DNA from: an uncultured Bacillota bacterium
GTDB lineage: Bacteria; Bacillota; Clostridia; Christensenellales; QAND01
DNA length: 64,000 nucleotides
NCBI GenBank assembly: GCA_905188085.1
Contig: CAJJKN010000001.1
Span: 248,001-312,000 of the forward strand
Reading direction: 5' to 3'
Each line of letters begins with the position of its first letter. The first letter of the stretch is position 1. The position numbers were made by a program, and so were the translations under genes. Shown here one piece after another: positions 1 to 8,554 of this stretch. The notes under the pieces were generated by a model. The model worked only from the letters and a program-made list of their open reading frames with translations. It was not told the DNA's origin and ran no database searches.

Positions 1-1
1 T

Positions 2-292
2 AAAAATTCTCAGTTCAGGCAGCTGTTGTTGGATCGGTTTGTCTACCACATCAACAACACCTTCCAACCGGATAAGCTGGTGGCGTTGGTGGATGAGATG
101 GCTGCTGGCATGGAGCCGGAGATGAGTAAACAGATTGCCAGATTTGGCCAGCCGGCCTCGGTTTCGGCCTGGAAACAGGAAATCGAATCCTTCAAACGCC
201 AGCTGCGCGAACGGCCCAAATATGCAAAACAATTGGTGAAAAACTACTTTGGCCTTTCGGATGAAAAGATGAAAGAGCTGTTCCCCAATTAA
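2..292 (+). CDS. CotH-family protein, C-terminal fragment (5' end outside window)
   Basis: The frame is open from base 2 to the TAA at 290-292, so only the last 96 codons are here. The visible part has the layout I know from the C-terminus of CotH kinase-family spore-coat and surface proteins: an aromatic His/Asn-rich stretch (YHINNTF), an acidic block (DEMAAGMEPEM), a short RFGQP segment, a Trp-containing helix and RERPKYAKQ before a short tail. CotH proteins are atypical kinases that phosphorylate coat proteins; the catalytic part lies upstream and cannot be checked, so neither activity nor coat localisation can be claimed from this fragment. Confidence 0.68.
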   Translation, partial: KNSQFRQLLLDRFVYHINNTFQPDKLVALVDEMAAGMEPEMSKQIARFGQPASVSAWKQEIESFKRQLRERPKYAKQLVKNYFGLSDEKMKELFPN

Positions 293-300
293 CGCATAGT

Positions 301-331
301 AAAAAGAGAGGTATTTTGCCTCTCTTTTTTT
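301..331 (+). terminator. Rho-independent terminator after the CotH-like gene
   Basis: AAAAAGAGAGG and CCTCTCTTTTTTT form a hairpin with a 7-nt loop and a T run, starting nine bases after the stop codon. Confidence 0.85.
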
Positions 332-1045
332 GTGCACGGTGAATGGAAAATCTTTACAGCTGTTTGAATGGATCGTTTTGGGTACGACCGGAACGGAGAT
401 CGGCAAAACATCCGTAGGCGAAACACAGAGACAGACGGCGCGCCTAGCAAACGACAGGGGCGCGCAAGGGGAAATACAGCAGGAATTTTGAAGAGAGCTT
501 TTACAAAAGGAGGTTTGCAAGGGGGATAGGAGAGAGAAAACAAAGGGGAGACAGAGAATTTTGAAAAGGCGGAAAGCACATTGCCATGGTTTTATAAAAG
601 TCGGCATAACGGCGTACCGGATACGGCATGTGGGCGGCTTGTTCAAAACAGGCTGGGCGCGATAACGGAGCGAAAACGGAAAAATGAGCGCAGTAGAGAT
701 GAAAACAACCGAAGAAAAACTGCGCGCATAGGCTGTGCTTTTTGAGAATTTGGCAAGAAGGAGGGCGATGGACGGCGAAAGAAGAACAGGATGGGTTTTG
801 CTTTGGTTGGAAATAACGGGGGAAATGCGGGAAACAACAAAGTGTTTTTTAATTTGAGAAAATGCTTCAATAAGGGCTGAGCAGCGTTATAAGGGCAGAA
901 TCAATAGAGAAGGGATTCTATCGAAGAAAGGCAGCGCCGTGCTGCAACGCGATTACAGGCGGCAAAACAAATAAGGGAAAGATTGCTTTGCCTGATGATA
1001 AAAAGATAGCGCAAAAGAGATTGATTACAAGGCAAAGCGGGAAAA
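332..1045. other. Purine-rich spacer without a recognisable gene
   Basis: About 700 bases between two convergent genes. I find no supported gene, RNA or repeat. The + strand is strongly purine-rich: hand counts give 45/60 purines at 481-540 and 47/60 at 661-720. Short open frames on the - strand are low-complexity (Phe/Ser/Pro/Leu-rich) without ribosome sites and are explained by the skew. Confidence 0.7.
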
Positions 1046-1046
1046 G

Positions 1047-1076
1047 AAAAAAGACCGGGATAAACCCGGCCTTTTT
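1047..1076 (-). terminator. Terminator of the zinc-ribbon gene
   Basis: GACCGGG/CCCGGCC stem flanked by an A run on one side and a T run on the other; it lies just past the end of the - strand gene and can work in both directions. Confidence 0.8.
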
Positions 1077-1084
1077 ATGCGGTT

Positions 1085-2740
1085 TTATTTCATGACGAAG
1101 AAGGCGCGTGCATCGTATGACTTATCGTCATTGGCGGAGAGCAGCTGGCCATATACTTTTACCTTATCGCCCACGGCGTATTGCGTGGCGCCTTTGTAGG
1201 TAAAGACCATGGTCTGGCCGCTGGCAAAGCCGATGGTCACCTTCTGGTTTTCCATGGCCTGCACGGTGCCGTTAAAGCAAAGCGCTTTGCCGACAAAGGA
1301 TTTGGGATTGTTTACCACCTGCGCGGCATCGGCATCTTTGCATTTTTTCACATACGAAGTGGAATCCGGAATGCGCTCGATGGTGAATTTCAGTTCGCCG
1401 TCACGCAGGCCGGCTTTGCTGGCTTTCAGCACAAAGCTATGATCGCCCAGTTCGCTCAGATCGCAGATGTATGTGAAGGTATAGTTTTTATTGTCTACCG
1501 ACAGTTTGCCTTTGCCGCTGACAACGGAAACCGTGGCGCCCGGCTCAAACTTACCATCCAGCCGCGGCCGTGCCTCGGTTGTGCGCTGGCCGATGGGGCC
1601 GTTGAAGGCAATGCTGGCAGCCGGCAACACACGATTGATGACAAAATGATGTTTGTTGACGGCGCTGTAAGGCGCACGCACTTCCAAATCGAAAGTGTTT
1701 TCGCCCATGTTGAGCGGCAGCGACAACGAGAACGAACCGCCGGAAATATCTTCCGAGCGCTTTTCGCCGTTGAGATAGATGGTACTGTCTGCCGAACACT
1801 TAAAGGACAGCGTAATATTCGGTTCGCTGGTTTCGTAATTATCCGTCGGCGGATTGATTTCGGAAGCCTGTGCCTGCGGAATATCGATGGTAAACGTATC
1901 GCAGGGAACCTGTACTTCGTTGCCGCGGTTATCCAAAATGACCATATCCAAGCTGATGGGATAGGCAGTTTCCGTGGTGGTAATCTCTTTTGGAATGAAA
2001 TAAGAATCCGGCACAGTAATCGTGGCTACGCCGTTGACAAAGGTCACGCGCTGGTTTTCCAGCGATTTTACCAGCAAAACATCCGGGCTTGTGCCCTTTA
2101 CCGTAATTTTACGGGCGGATTTGCCGTCGGCATTGGTGATGGCTTCCACTGTGGCTTTTTCCGGCGTGGGCATGCTGCCGATGCCAAATTCAAGGCGCAG
2201 CATTTGCGACCAGGAATCGTAATGGCTTTGCACATAGTTGTTGGCAAAGAAGAACAGCAGCCCAAGGACCAAAATCAACCCGACGATGATAAGCCAGGCG
2301 CGTTTACGGTTGCGCTTTTTCCGCTTTGCATCGATCTCTTTTTGTTCGATTCGGCTGAGCGTTTGCGGCTCTTTTTTGCGCTTTCTGCGCGGCTCACGAG
2401 CCACCTTTTTGGATTTTTTCGGCTTCTTCTCGCGCTTTTCGCGCTTGGCAGCCTCTGCGGCCTCTGCCCGGGCTCTGCGAGACAAAACGGGCGCCGATTC
2501 TTCCTCCGCTTCCGGCTCTATTTCATCTGAAATAGGCGGCAGCTGTTCTTCCGGATAGGCCGGCTGTTCTTCCTCCGATACGGAATCAACAGGCGTATCT
2601 GATAAAACCTCCGGCTCCTCGGCAGAAAAATCTTCCGTTTCCGCCTGTATGAGGGGTTCCGTTTCCGAGAATTGCAGCCCGCATTCCGGGCAAACCAGTG
2701 CGGAATCTTCCACCATGGCATTGCATCTGGGACAACGCAT
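1085..2740 (-). CDS. Zinc-ribbon, single-pass membrane protein with Ig-like and OB-like extracellular part
   Basis: 551 residues. An N-terminal zinc ribbon (Cys3, Cys6, Cys17, Cys20) is followed by a long acidic linker, a very basic segment (about residues 88-146) and one membrane helix (about 147-167). The rest, presumably outside the cell, is beta-rich with repeats resembling bacterial Ig/cadherin-like modules. The last ~80 residues (FVGKALCFNGTVQ to VGDKVKVYGQLL) look like an OB-fold (tRNA_anti-like) domain. The Cys-rich start plus Lys/Arg belt predicts a cytoplasmic N-terminus. Its role is unknown; similar layouts occur in Clostridia as uncharacterised zinc-ribbon proteins. The start follows an AGGG site and faces the cysteine desulfurase gene divergently. 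Confidence 0.72.
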   Translation of the reverse strand: MRCPRCNAMVEDSALVCPECGLQFSETEPLIQAETEDFSAEEPEVLSDTPVDSVSEEEQPAYPEEQLPPISDEIEPEAEEESAPVLSRRARAEAAEAAKREKREKKPKKSKKVAREPRRKRKKEPQTLSRIEQKEIDAKRKKRNRKRAWLIIVGLILVLGLLFFFANNYVQSHYDSWSQMLRLEFGIGSMPTPEKATVEAITNADGKSARKITVKGTSPDVLLVKSLENQRVTFVNGVATITVPDSYFIPKEITTTETAYPISLDMVILDNRGNEVQVPCDTFTIDIPQAQASEINPPTDNYETSEPNITLSFKCSADSTIYLNGEKRSEDISGGSFSLSLPLNMGENTFDLEVRAPYSAVNKHHFVINRVLPAASIAFNGPIGQRTTEARPRLDGKFEPGATVSVVSGKGKLSVDNKNYTFTYICDLSELGDHSFVLKASKAGLRDGELKFTIERIPDSTSYVKKCKDADAAQVVNNPKSFVGKALCFNGTVQAMENQKVTIGFASGQTMVFTYKGATQYAVGDKVKVYGQLLSANDDKSYDARAFFVMK

Positions 2741-2816
2741 AACATCACACCCTATTCTTTACATTTTCATATATTATATCAGAACAGGCAAATAAAAAAA
2801 AGCTTTTGGACGATTG

Positions 2817-2846
2817 TTGCCGATAATTGCCATGACATGGTAAAAT
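2817..2846 (+). promoter_or_regulatory. Likely sigma-A promoter of the cysteine desulfurase-thiI operon
   Basis: TTGCCG (2817-2822), 18-base spacer, TAAAAT (2841-2846). GGAGG follows shortly before the ATG at 2866. Confidence 0.5.
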
Positions 2847-2865
2847 AATTCATTGGAGGATTGGT

Positions 2866-4011
2866 ATGGAGATTTATTTTGATAACAGCGCAACAACGCA
2901 GCCGTTTGAATGTGCCAGGCAGGCGGTTTTGGCATGTATGACGGAGGCCTATTATAACCCTTCTGCGCTTTATGCGCCGGCGGTGAAGGTATCGAAAATA
3001 CTGGAGGAAACCAGGGCGGCCTTTGCCAGGGAAATGCGCGTAAAAGAAGAGGAAATTATTTTTACCTCCGGCGGGACGGAATCCAACGTAGACGCGATTT
3101 TGGGCGCGGTGCCGCCGCGTAGGGCTAAAGCGCATGTGATTACGGATTTAACCGAGCACAGCAGCGTATATGAAACCTTCCGGCATTTAGAGCAATACGG
3201 GGCAGAGGTAACGCTGCTGCGGCCGAATCGGCAGGGAGAAATTACACCGGAAGCGCTGCAGGCGGCCATGCGGCCGGATACAAGGCTGGTATCCGTAATG
3301 CAGGTAAACAACGAGACGGGCGCGGTGAACGATATTGAAGCGCTGGCAAAAACGGCCAAGCGCATTGCGCCGCGCTGCATTTTTCATTGTGACGGGGTGC
3401 AGGCGTTTCCAAAGCTGCGCTTTCCGGGCGGGCCGGTGGACGCGTATTCCGTCAGCGGGCATAAATTTCATGCGCCGCGCGGCACGGGTGTGTTATATTT
3501 AAAAAACGGAAGCGGCATTCAGCCTGTGATGGTGGGCGGCGGCCAGGAACACGGCTACCGGGCCGGCACGGAAAATATGGCCGGCATTGCGGGCCTGGGC
3601 GCGGCGCTGAAGCAATATACCCAAAACAGGGATGAATATGTGCAGCGCATGCGAGAAGTAAAACAGGCGCTGTATAGCCAGCTGATCCGCATTCCGGGCG
3701 CGCATTTGAACGGGCCGGGGATAGAGCAGGGCGCACCGCATATTCTCTCGATGTCTTTTGAAGGCACAAGAGGAGAAACGCTGGTGCATGCGCTGGAAGA
3801 ACAGAAAATTTATGTGGGAACGGGCAGCGCGTGCAGCTCTCATAAAAAAGGCGTGAGCCGCACGCTGAGCGCGATGGAAATACCGCCGCAAATTGCGCAG
3901 GGAACGCTTCGGTTTTCCTTTAGCTGCATGAATACGGTGGAACAGGCAAATATAGTGGCAAGGGCTGTGGAACAGAGCGTTGCACGGGTCAGGAGGTTTG
4001 TAAGAAGATAA
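2866..4011 (+). CDS. Cysteine desulfurase (NifS/IscS family)
   Basis: 381 residues, PLP-dependent aminotransferase class V. It removes sulfur from L-cysteine as an enzyme-bound persulfide. The PLP lysine is Lys200 in SGHK and the persulfide cysteine is Cys323 in GSACSS; the N-terminal YFDNSATTQP and the HVITDLTEHSSV region are typical. The TAA abuts the ATG of thiI, whose ribosome site lies inside this gene, so the two are translationally coupled. The pairing matches the NifZ-ThiI pair of Bacillus, in which a dedicated desulfurase loads ThiI for 4-thiouridine in tRNA. Use as a general Fe-S donor cannot be excluded. Confidence 0.92.
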   Translation: MEIYFDNSATTQPFECARQAVLACMTEAYYNPSALYAPAVKVSKILEETRAAFAREMRVKEEEIIFTSGGTESNVDAILGAVPPRRAKAHVITDLTEHSSVYETFRHLEQYGAEVTLLRPNRQGEITPEALQAAMRPDTRLVSVMQVNNETGAVNDIEALAKTAKRIAPRCIFHCDGVQAFPKLRFPGGPVDAYSVSGHKFHAPRGTGVLYLKNGSGIQPVMVGGGQEHGYRAGTENMAGIAGLGAALKQYTQNRDEYVQRMREVKQALYSQLIRIPGAHLNGPGIEQGAPHILSMSFEGTRGETLVHALEEQKIYVGTGSACSSHKKGVSRTLSAMEIPPQIAQGTLRFSFSCMNTVEQANIVARAVEQSVARVRRFVRR

Positions 4012-5196
4012 ATGGAACAGCGTATGGTATTGGTAAAATATGGAGAAATTCACCTGAAAGGGCTAAACCGGCCTTATTTTAAGCGTTTGCTGCGCCAACG
4101 CTTGCAAAACAATTTGGAAGGAATGCATTGCCAGGTATTGGAAATGCAGGGCCGTGTGTTTGTTTCCGGCTTTGAGGCGGACAGGGAAACGGAGGTAGTG
4201 AAGCGCTGTGCCAATACCTTTGGGTTCGTGGGCGTAAGCCCGGCGGCCCGGGTGGACAAGACAATGGACGCCATTGCCGAAGCGGCCGTGGCGGAATTGA
4301 AAGACGCGATGGCGCACAGGGGCCTTGCTGCCTGCACGTTTAAAGTGCGCGCCAGAAGAGAGGACAAGACCTTTGAACCCAACAGCCAGGGCATTGCTCG
4401 GGAGATCGGCGGCCGGATTTTGCAGGCGATGGACAATGTGAAAGTGGATGTGCATACGCCGCAGATAACCGTGCAGGTGGAAATCCGCGACGGGGCGTAT
4501 GTGTATGCCAGCGCGCGGGAAGCGGTGGGCGGCATGCCGATCGGCACCAGCGGAAGGGGCATGGTGATGCTTTCCGGCGGTATAGACAGCCCGGTGGCCG
4601 CCTATACCATGGCAAAGCGCGGGATGACAATTACCGCCATGCACTTTATGAGCCCGCCCTATACCGGGCAGGCAGCGCAGCAGAAGGTGGAGGATTTAAC
4701 CCGCCGCCTGGCTGAATATTGCGGGCCGATTCGGCTGCATTTGGTGCGGTTTACGGAATTTCAAGAGCAGATTTATGAAAAATGCAAGCATGAATTGCTG
4801 ACGGTGATCATGCGGCGCTGCATGATGCGCATTGCGTTGGCTGTGGCGCAGCGGGACGGGGAACAGGCCCTGATTACGGGAGAGAGCCTGGGCCAGGTGG
4901 CCAGCCAGACCATTGAAGCAATCTGCACGACGGACGCTGTTTCGGACAGGCCCGTGTTTCGGCCGCTGATCGGCATGGACAAAACGGAAATTATAGACAT
5001 TGCCAGAAAGATCGGCACGTTTGATATTTCCATTCGCCCGGGTGAGGATTGCTGTACGGTGTTTGTGCCGAAGCACCCGTCTACAAAGCCCACGCTGGCC
5101 GTGGTGGAAGCGGAAGAACAGAATCTGGAGATGGACAGGCTGGTGCAGGAGGCGGTAGAGTCTATGGAGACCGTTGTGATAAAACGCGCCCAATAG
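4012..5196 (+). CDS. thiI: tRNA 4-thiouridine synthase ThiI
   Basis: 394 residues. An N-terminal ferredoxin-like/THUMP part (about residues 1-165, RNA binding) is followed by a PP-loop ATPase domain with SGGIDSP (about 187-193), which adenylates uridine 8 of tRNA. The end (RPGEDCCTVFVPKHP) is that of the short ThiI form without a rhodanese domain, as in Bacillus, where a partner desulfurase delivers the sulfur. That fits the desulfurase directly upstream. AGGAGG at 3991-3996 precedes the ATG, which begins one base after the previous stop. ThiI can also take part in thiazole synthesis; no thi genes are nearby. Confidence 0.95.
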   Translation: MEQRMVLVKYGEIHLKGLNRPYFKRLLRQRLQNNLEGMHCQVLEMQGRVFVSGFEADRETEVVKRCANTFGFVGVSPAARVDKTMDAIAEAAVAELKDAMAHRGLAACTFKVRARREDKTFEPNSQGIAREIGGRILQAMDNVKVDVHTPQITVQVEIRDGAYVYASAREAVGGMPIGTSGRGMVMLSGGIDSPVAAYTMAKRGMTITAMHFMSPPYTGQAAQQKVEDLTRRLAEYCGPIRLHLVRFTEFQEQIYEKCKHELLTVIMRRCMMRIALAVAQRDGEQALITGESLGQVASQTIEAICTTDAVSDRPVFRPLIGMDKTEIIDIARKIGTFDISIRPGEDCCTVFVPKHPSTKPTLAVVEAEEQNLEMDRLVQEAVESMETVVIKRAQ

Positions 5197-5237
5197 ACAC
5201 GGGGACAGGCATTGGGGCGTTAGAAGGCGAAGGAGAA

Positions 5238-5277
5238 GCAAAAGCGCAGCGCGGGGGAAAGAACGTTGCGCTTTTGC
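5238..5277 (+). promoter_or_regulatory. Perfect 11-bp inverted repeat just upstream of the exchanger gene
   Basis: GCAAAAGCGCA (5238-5248) and TGCGCTTTTGC (5267-5277) with an 18-base loop. It ends four bases before the GGAGG at 5282. No T run follows, so it is either an imperfect thiI terminator or a structure affecting translation of the next gene. Confidence 0.5.
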
Positions 5278-5295
5278 ATATGGAGGAGAATGGGC

Positions 5296-6249
5296 ATGTT
5301 TTTAACGGCAATTTGGTTTTTGGTGGGCCTGGTGTTTATCATCAAAGGGGGCGATTTCTTTGTGGACGCCGCTAGCTGGATCGGGGATGTGACGGGCATT
5401 CCGAGGTTTATCATAGGGGCGACGATTGTTTCCCTGGCCACGACAATGCCGGAGCTGCTGGTTTCGGTTTTGGCGGTGTTTCAGGGGAAAACGGACATGG
5501 GCATCGGCAACGCAGTGGGCTCTGTTACCTGCAATCTGGGGGTAATTTTGGGCATTTCGGTGGTGGTGCTGCCTGCGGTGATGAAGCGGCTGGAAGTGGC
5601 GGAAAAAGGGCTTTTGATGATGGTATCCGCGGCAGCATTGTGGTGGGCCACACGGGACGGCATGGTAAATGCGCTGGAAAGCATTTTGCTTTTGGTGCTG
5701 TTGGGATTGTTTGTAACGCTGAATATCCTTTCCGTACGGAAAACCATGACGGACGAACAGAGCAAACAGGGCCGAAAGAAAACGGACAAAAAAGAAGCGT
5801 CCCGATATATTTTGATGTTTTTCGTAGGGGCAACGGGCATTGTGGTAGGCGCGCAATTGCTGGTGGATAAAGGAACGGAGATTGCGCGGTTTTTAGGCGT
5901 TTCGGAAAAGGTGATCGGCCTTACGATGATTGCCATGGGCACCAGCCTGCCGGAACTGGTGACGACGCTGACGGCTTTAGCCAAAAAGGAAAGCTCGATG
6001 TCTGTCGGCAATATTTTCGGGGCGAATTTGATAGATTTAACGCTGATTTTGCCGGTATGTTCGCTGCTTTCCGGCGGGCTGCCGGTTTCGGCGCAGACGG
6101 CGGCGCTGGACATTCCTGTTTCGCTGCTGCTGATGGCGGTGGCGGTGTTCCCGGCGCTGTGTATGGGAAAATTCAAGCGTTGGCAGGGCGTTTTGATGAT
6201 CGGCATTTTTGCCGTATATCTGGGCGTTTTGATCGTGAAACCCATGTAA
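5296..6249 (+). CDS. Ca2+/cation antiporter, CaCA family (YrbG-like)
   Basis: 317 residues, nearly all membrane helices. The family signature occurs twice in inverted-topology halves: GATIVSLATTMPELLVS near the N-terminus and GLTMIAMGTSLPELVTT in the second half; both acidic residues of the ion site (the Glu of PEL) are kept. A charged loop (EQSKQGRKKTDKKEAS) separates the halves. The family exchanges Na+ or H+ for Ca2+ across the cytoplasmic membrane. GGAGG at 5282-5286 sits nine bases from the ATG at 5296 but only three from the ATG at 5290, so 5296 is preferred. Confidence 0.88.
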   Translation: MFLTAIWFLVGLVFIIKGGDFFVDAASWIGDVTGIPRFIIGATIVSLATTMPELLVSVLAVFQGKTDMGIGNAVGSVTCNLGVILGISVVVLPAVMKRLEVAEKGLLMMVSAAALWWATRDGMVNALESILLLVLLGLFVTLNILSVRKTMTDEQSKQGRKKTDKKEASRYILMFFVGATGIVVGAQLLVDKGTEIARFLGVSEKVIGLTMIAMGTSLPELVTTLTALAKKESSMSVGNIFGANLIDLTLILPVCSLLSGGLPVSAQTAALDIPVSLLLMAVAVFPALCMGKFKRWQGVLMIGIFAVYLGVLIVKPM

Positions 6250-6273
6250 AAATTTTGTATACAATACAGAAAA

Positions 6274-6299
6274 GACCGGCAGAACAGCCGGTTTTTTTG
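6274..6299 (+). terminator. Terminator after the antiporter gene
   Basis: ACCGGC/GCCGGT stem with a six-base loop followed by seven T. Confidence 0.85.
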
Positions 6300-6480
6300 T
6301 GCGTAAAATAATGGCGGAGCAGCAGAAAATTAAAGGATAAGCCAAAAAGAAAAAGACCGGGGCAGACAAACAAGAGAAGAGGAGAAGCCCAAAAAATTTA
6401 TAGAAGAAAAAAGACAGAAAAGCAAAACGGAGGGGGAAAGGAAAAAGAGAAAACGGGCAGATAAAAACCACGGAAAAAGA
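6300..6480. other. Purine-rich spacer
   Basis: Convergent intergenic stretch made mostly of A and G on the + strand; no feature seen. Confidence 0.6.
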
Positions 6481-6502
6481 AAAAGCCCACAGTGGGCTTT
6501 TG
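6481..6502 (-). terminator. Terminator of the 6.5-kb lipoprotein gene
   Basis: AAAAGCCC/GGGCTTTT hairpin; on the - strand it ends in a CTTTTTC-type T run, directly downstream of the gene. Confidence 0.75.
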
Positions 6503-6513
6503 AAAAACAAAGG

Positions 6514-7212
6514 TTACGGCGTATCCAAATCTGCCCCGTAACGAAGATAGATGGCGGAGATTTTGCCGTCTGTAATTTCATAGAAAAGGGCGTAATTGAT
6601 GTTGGTAGAAAGATCAAACGCTTTGACGGCCGCTTCGTCCGTAAGATCAAACGAATAGGGGGCGGCCGGCGCATAGTAGGAAATCTGCTTATCGGTCTTT
6701 ACGCCGCAGGGCGGAACGCACACATCCGTTTGAACGGAGGTATTGGCGCGATAGAGCAAGGTGGTATCCTCATCCGGCGTATAGGCATCGTCCGGCGTTT
6801 GTGGGAATTTGGCCAGCACGCTGTCTGCGCTGTCGCCGATTTTGGTTTCCCGCGGCGCTGCAACGGAAGAGCCCGTAATGCTGACGTGCGCTAAAATGTA
6901 ACGGCCGTCCTCTTCCATAAAGGCATAGGTAATGTCGTCATTCATCAGCGATTTCCATTTGCTTTTATCCACGCCGAGGGTATATTCATCTTCCTCAAAC
7001 TCCTGTCCTAGGGCTTGCTTGGCTTCATCAAAGGTGGTTTTTGCCATGGTGAAGCCGGAAACGGTTAAGTCCTCCGTGCCGAAGGGGGCGATGGTGCTCG
7101 TCGGCGAAGGGGAAGCGCCGGTTTGTGCGTTGTTGGCATTGGATTTACAGGCAGACAGGGTGAACAGACAGAAAAATGCCAGACAACAGGCGGATAAGCG
7201 AGTGCGTTTCAT
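6514..7212 (-). CDS. Putative lipoprotein of unknown function
   Basis: 232 residues. The signal peptide carries a lipobox (LSAC, Cys22), so the mature protein should be lipid-anchored outside the cytoplasmic membrane. A Ser/Thr/Pro linker precedes a folded part with FTMAKTTFDEAKQALGQEF and IGDSADSVLAKFPQTPDD, segments that recall the short tandem domains of uncharacterised Clostridial lipoproteins. No catalytic motif was recognised. The ATG follows a GGGAGG site and the gene stands alone. Confidence 0.65.
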   Translation of the reverse strand: MKRTRLSACCLAFFCLFTLSACKSNANNAQTGASPSPTSTIAPFGTEDLTVSGFTMAKTTFDEAKQALGQEFEEDEYTLGVDKSKWKSLMNDDITYAFMEEDGRYILAHVSITGSSVAAPRETKIGDSADSVLAKFPQTPDDAYTPDEDTTLLYRANTSVQTDVCVPPCGVKTDKQISYYAPAAPYSFDLTDEAAVKAFDLSTNINYALFYEITDGKISAIYLRYGADLDTP

Positions 7213-7428
7213 AAAAAATCAGACCTCCCAAACAGGACAGAGTTTGCCGGCGCAAAGAAACAAAACAGCCTTGGGCCGATGAAATCCAACGGCCTTTGAC
7301 AAACGCCTGACGGAAGAGAAAAATCTATCAATAAAAAAGGGCTTTACAGTGAGAGTCCTCATAAAAATGCCTCCAGGATTTTTTTCAATTATAGCATAAT
7401 TTTATACGGAAAAAAGAGAAAGACAAGA

Positions 7429-7465
7429 AAAAGCGCGGACAATTTTTGGCAAAATCCGCGCTTTT
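7429..7465 (-). terminator. Terminator of the RND-tetR-ybaK operon
   Basis: AAAAGCGCGGA (7429-7439) pairs with TCCGCGCTTTT (7455-7465); a T-rich run follows on the - strand. It lies 15 bases beyond the end of ybaK. Confidence 0.85.
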
Positions 7466-7479
7466 GAAAATTGGAAAGG

Positions 7480-7956
7480 CTAACGATGGCAGACATCCGC
7501 AAAGGCGGCGGGCAGTTTTTCCGCCAGCGCCGCAGGATTGAGTTCCACCTGGCGGCCGATTTTGCCGGCGGAAACAAGAAACGTTTCCAGGCAAGCGGCG
7601 CTTTGGTCGATTACGGTGGGATACAGTTTTTTCATGCCGACGGGGGAACAGCCGCCGCGCACATAGCCGGTATGGCCGAGCAATTCTTTCACGGCCAGCA
7701 TGGAAAGAGATTTTGCCTGCACGGCATGGGCGGCCTTTTTCAAATCCAGTTCATGAGCGCAGGGAATGACAAACACATAGCATTGGTTTTTATTGTCTTT
7801 TGTGACCAGGGTTTTGTATACGCGCTCCGGCGGTACGCCCAGATGCTGCGCCACGGTAACGCCATCTACCGGGCCTTTGGCAGCATATTGATGGGCTTGA
7901 TAGGGCATGCCCCAGCTTTCCAAAATGCGCATGGCGTTTGTTTTGTTTTCACGCAT
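7480..7956 (-). CDS. ybaK: Cys-tRNA(Pro) deacylase, YbaK/EbsC family
   Basis: 158 residues. These enzymes hydrolyse cysteine mischarged on tRNA-Pro in trans. Family features include VAQHLGVPPERVYKTLV near the N-terminus with the conserved lysine, VIPCAHELDLKKAA in the middle and YVRGGCSPVGMKK followed by the FLVSAGKIG strand. It is the last gene of the efflux operon and overlaps tetR by eight bases, with AGGAGG inside the tetR end. Its presence in a drug-pump operon is probably a co-transcription accident or a stress link; the sequence does not tell which. Confidence 0.9.
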   Translation of the reverse strand: MRENKTNAMRILESWGMPYQAHQYAAKGPVDGVTVAQHLGVPPERVYKTLVTKDNKNQCYVFVIPCAHELDLKKAAHAVQAKSLSMLAVKELLGHTGYVRGGCSPVGMKKLYPTVIDQSAACLETFLVSAGKIGRQVELNPAALAEKLPAAFADVCHR

Positions 7957-8554
7957 GAAGAGCCTCCTGATGAACGGATAATTGGCGTAGCACCATTTCC
8001 GTGCAGCGATCTGCTAGCTGCTCGGAAACGGGGACGCCGGTGCGAAATTGTAAGGAGAGATAACTGGCCAGGCCGAAACCGATATAGCCGATTTCAAAAT
8101 CATCCGGCAGGGAGCAAAGTTCACCCTGCAAAAGAGCGCGCCGACAAAGCCGATGCACAAAAGCAAGATATTGATCGCGCAGCGGCATCATGGTTTGGCA
8201 CATGCATTCGGCCAACGATTTCGGAAACCCCTGCTGCTGTAAATCGCTCCAAAGCATGCTGAGAATGGCGGTGTTGCGCTCAAAGAGCCTGCAAAGGCGC
8301 AGCGCCAGCGTATGAACGGATTCCGACAGCGAAAGCGTTTCGGGCAGGGGCGCACAGATGACGTCGCATTCCAGACGGGCATAATGGGAAAGGGCCTGGT
8401 TTAAAAGCGCTTCCTTGCTGTCAAAATATTCATAGACGGTGCCCTTGCCGATGCCGCATTCTTGGGCTATGCGGCTGATGGTTAGATGCTCATAGCCTTG
8501 CTGGGTGATTAGTTTTTGTGTAGCTTGCAAAATCCTAAGCTTTTTATCCGTCAT
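7949..8554 (-). CDS. TetR-family transcriptional repressor of the RND pump operon
   Basis: 201 residues. The N-terminal helix-turn-helix (ISRIAQECGIGKGTVYEYFDSKEALL) is a standard TetR DNA-binding domain; the C-terminal part is the variable ligand and dimerisation domain. The ATG overlaps the pump stop codon (ATGA), so pump and regulator are translationally coupled. A palindrome of the TetR class lies just before the pump gene at 11834-11851, which suggests autoregulation of the whole operon, with the pumped compound as likely inducer. The inducer cannot be read from the sequence. Confidence 0.92.
   Translation of the reverse strand: MTDKKLRILQATQKLITQQGYEHLTISRIAQECGIGKGTVYEYFDSKEALLNQALSHYARLECDVICAPLPETLSLSESVHTLALRLCRLFERNTAILSMLWSDLQQQGFPKSLAECMCQTMMPLRDQYLAFVHRLCRRALLQGELCSLPDDFEIGYIGFGLASYLSLQFRTGVPVSEQLADRCTEMVLRQLSVHQEALHA

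Noticed and set aside
1181..2530. 449-codon open frame on the + strand
   Set aside because: It is antisense to the zinc-ribbon membrane protein, which has clear motifs, a start site and a terminator; the antisense translation has no family features.
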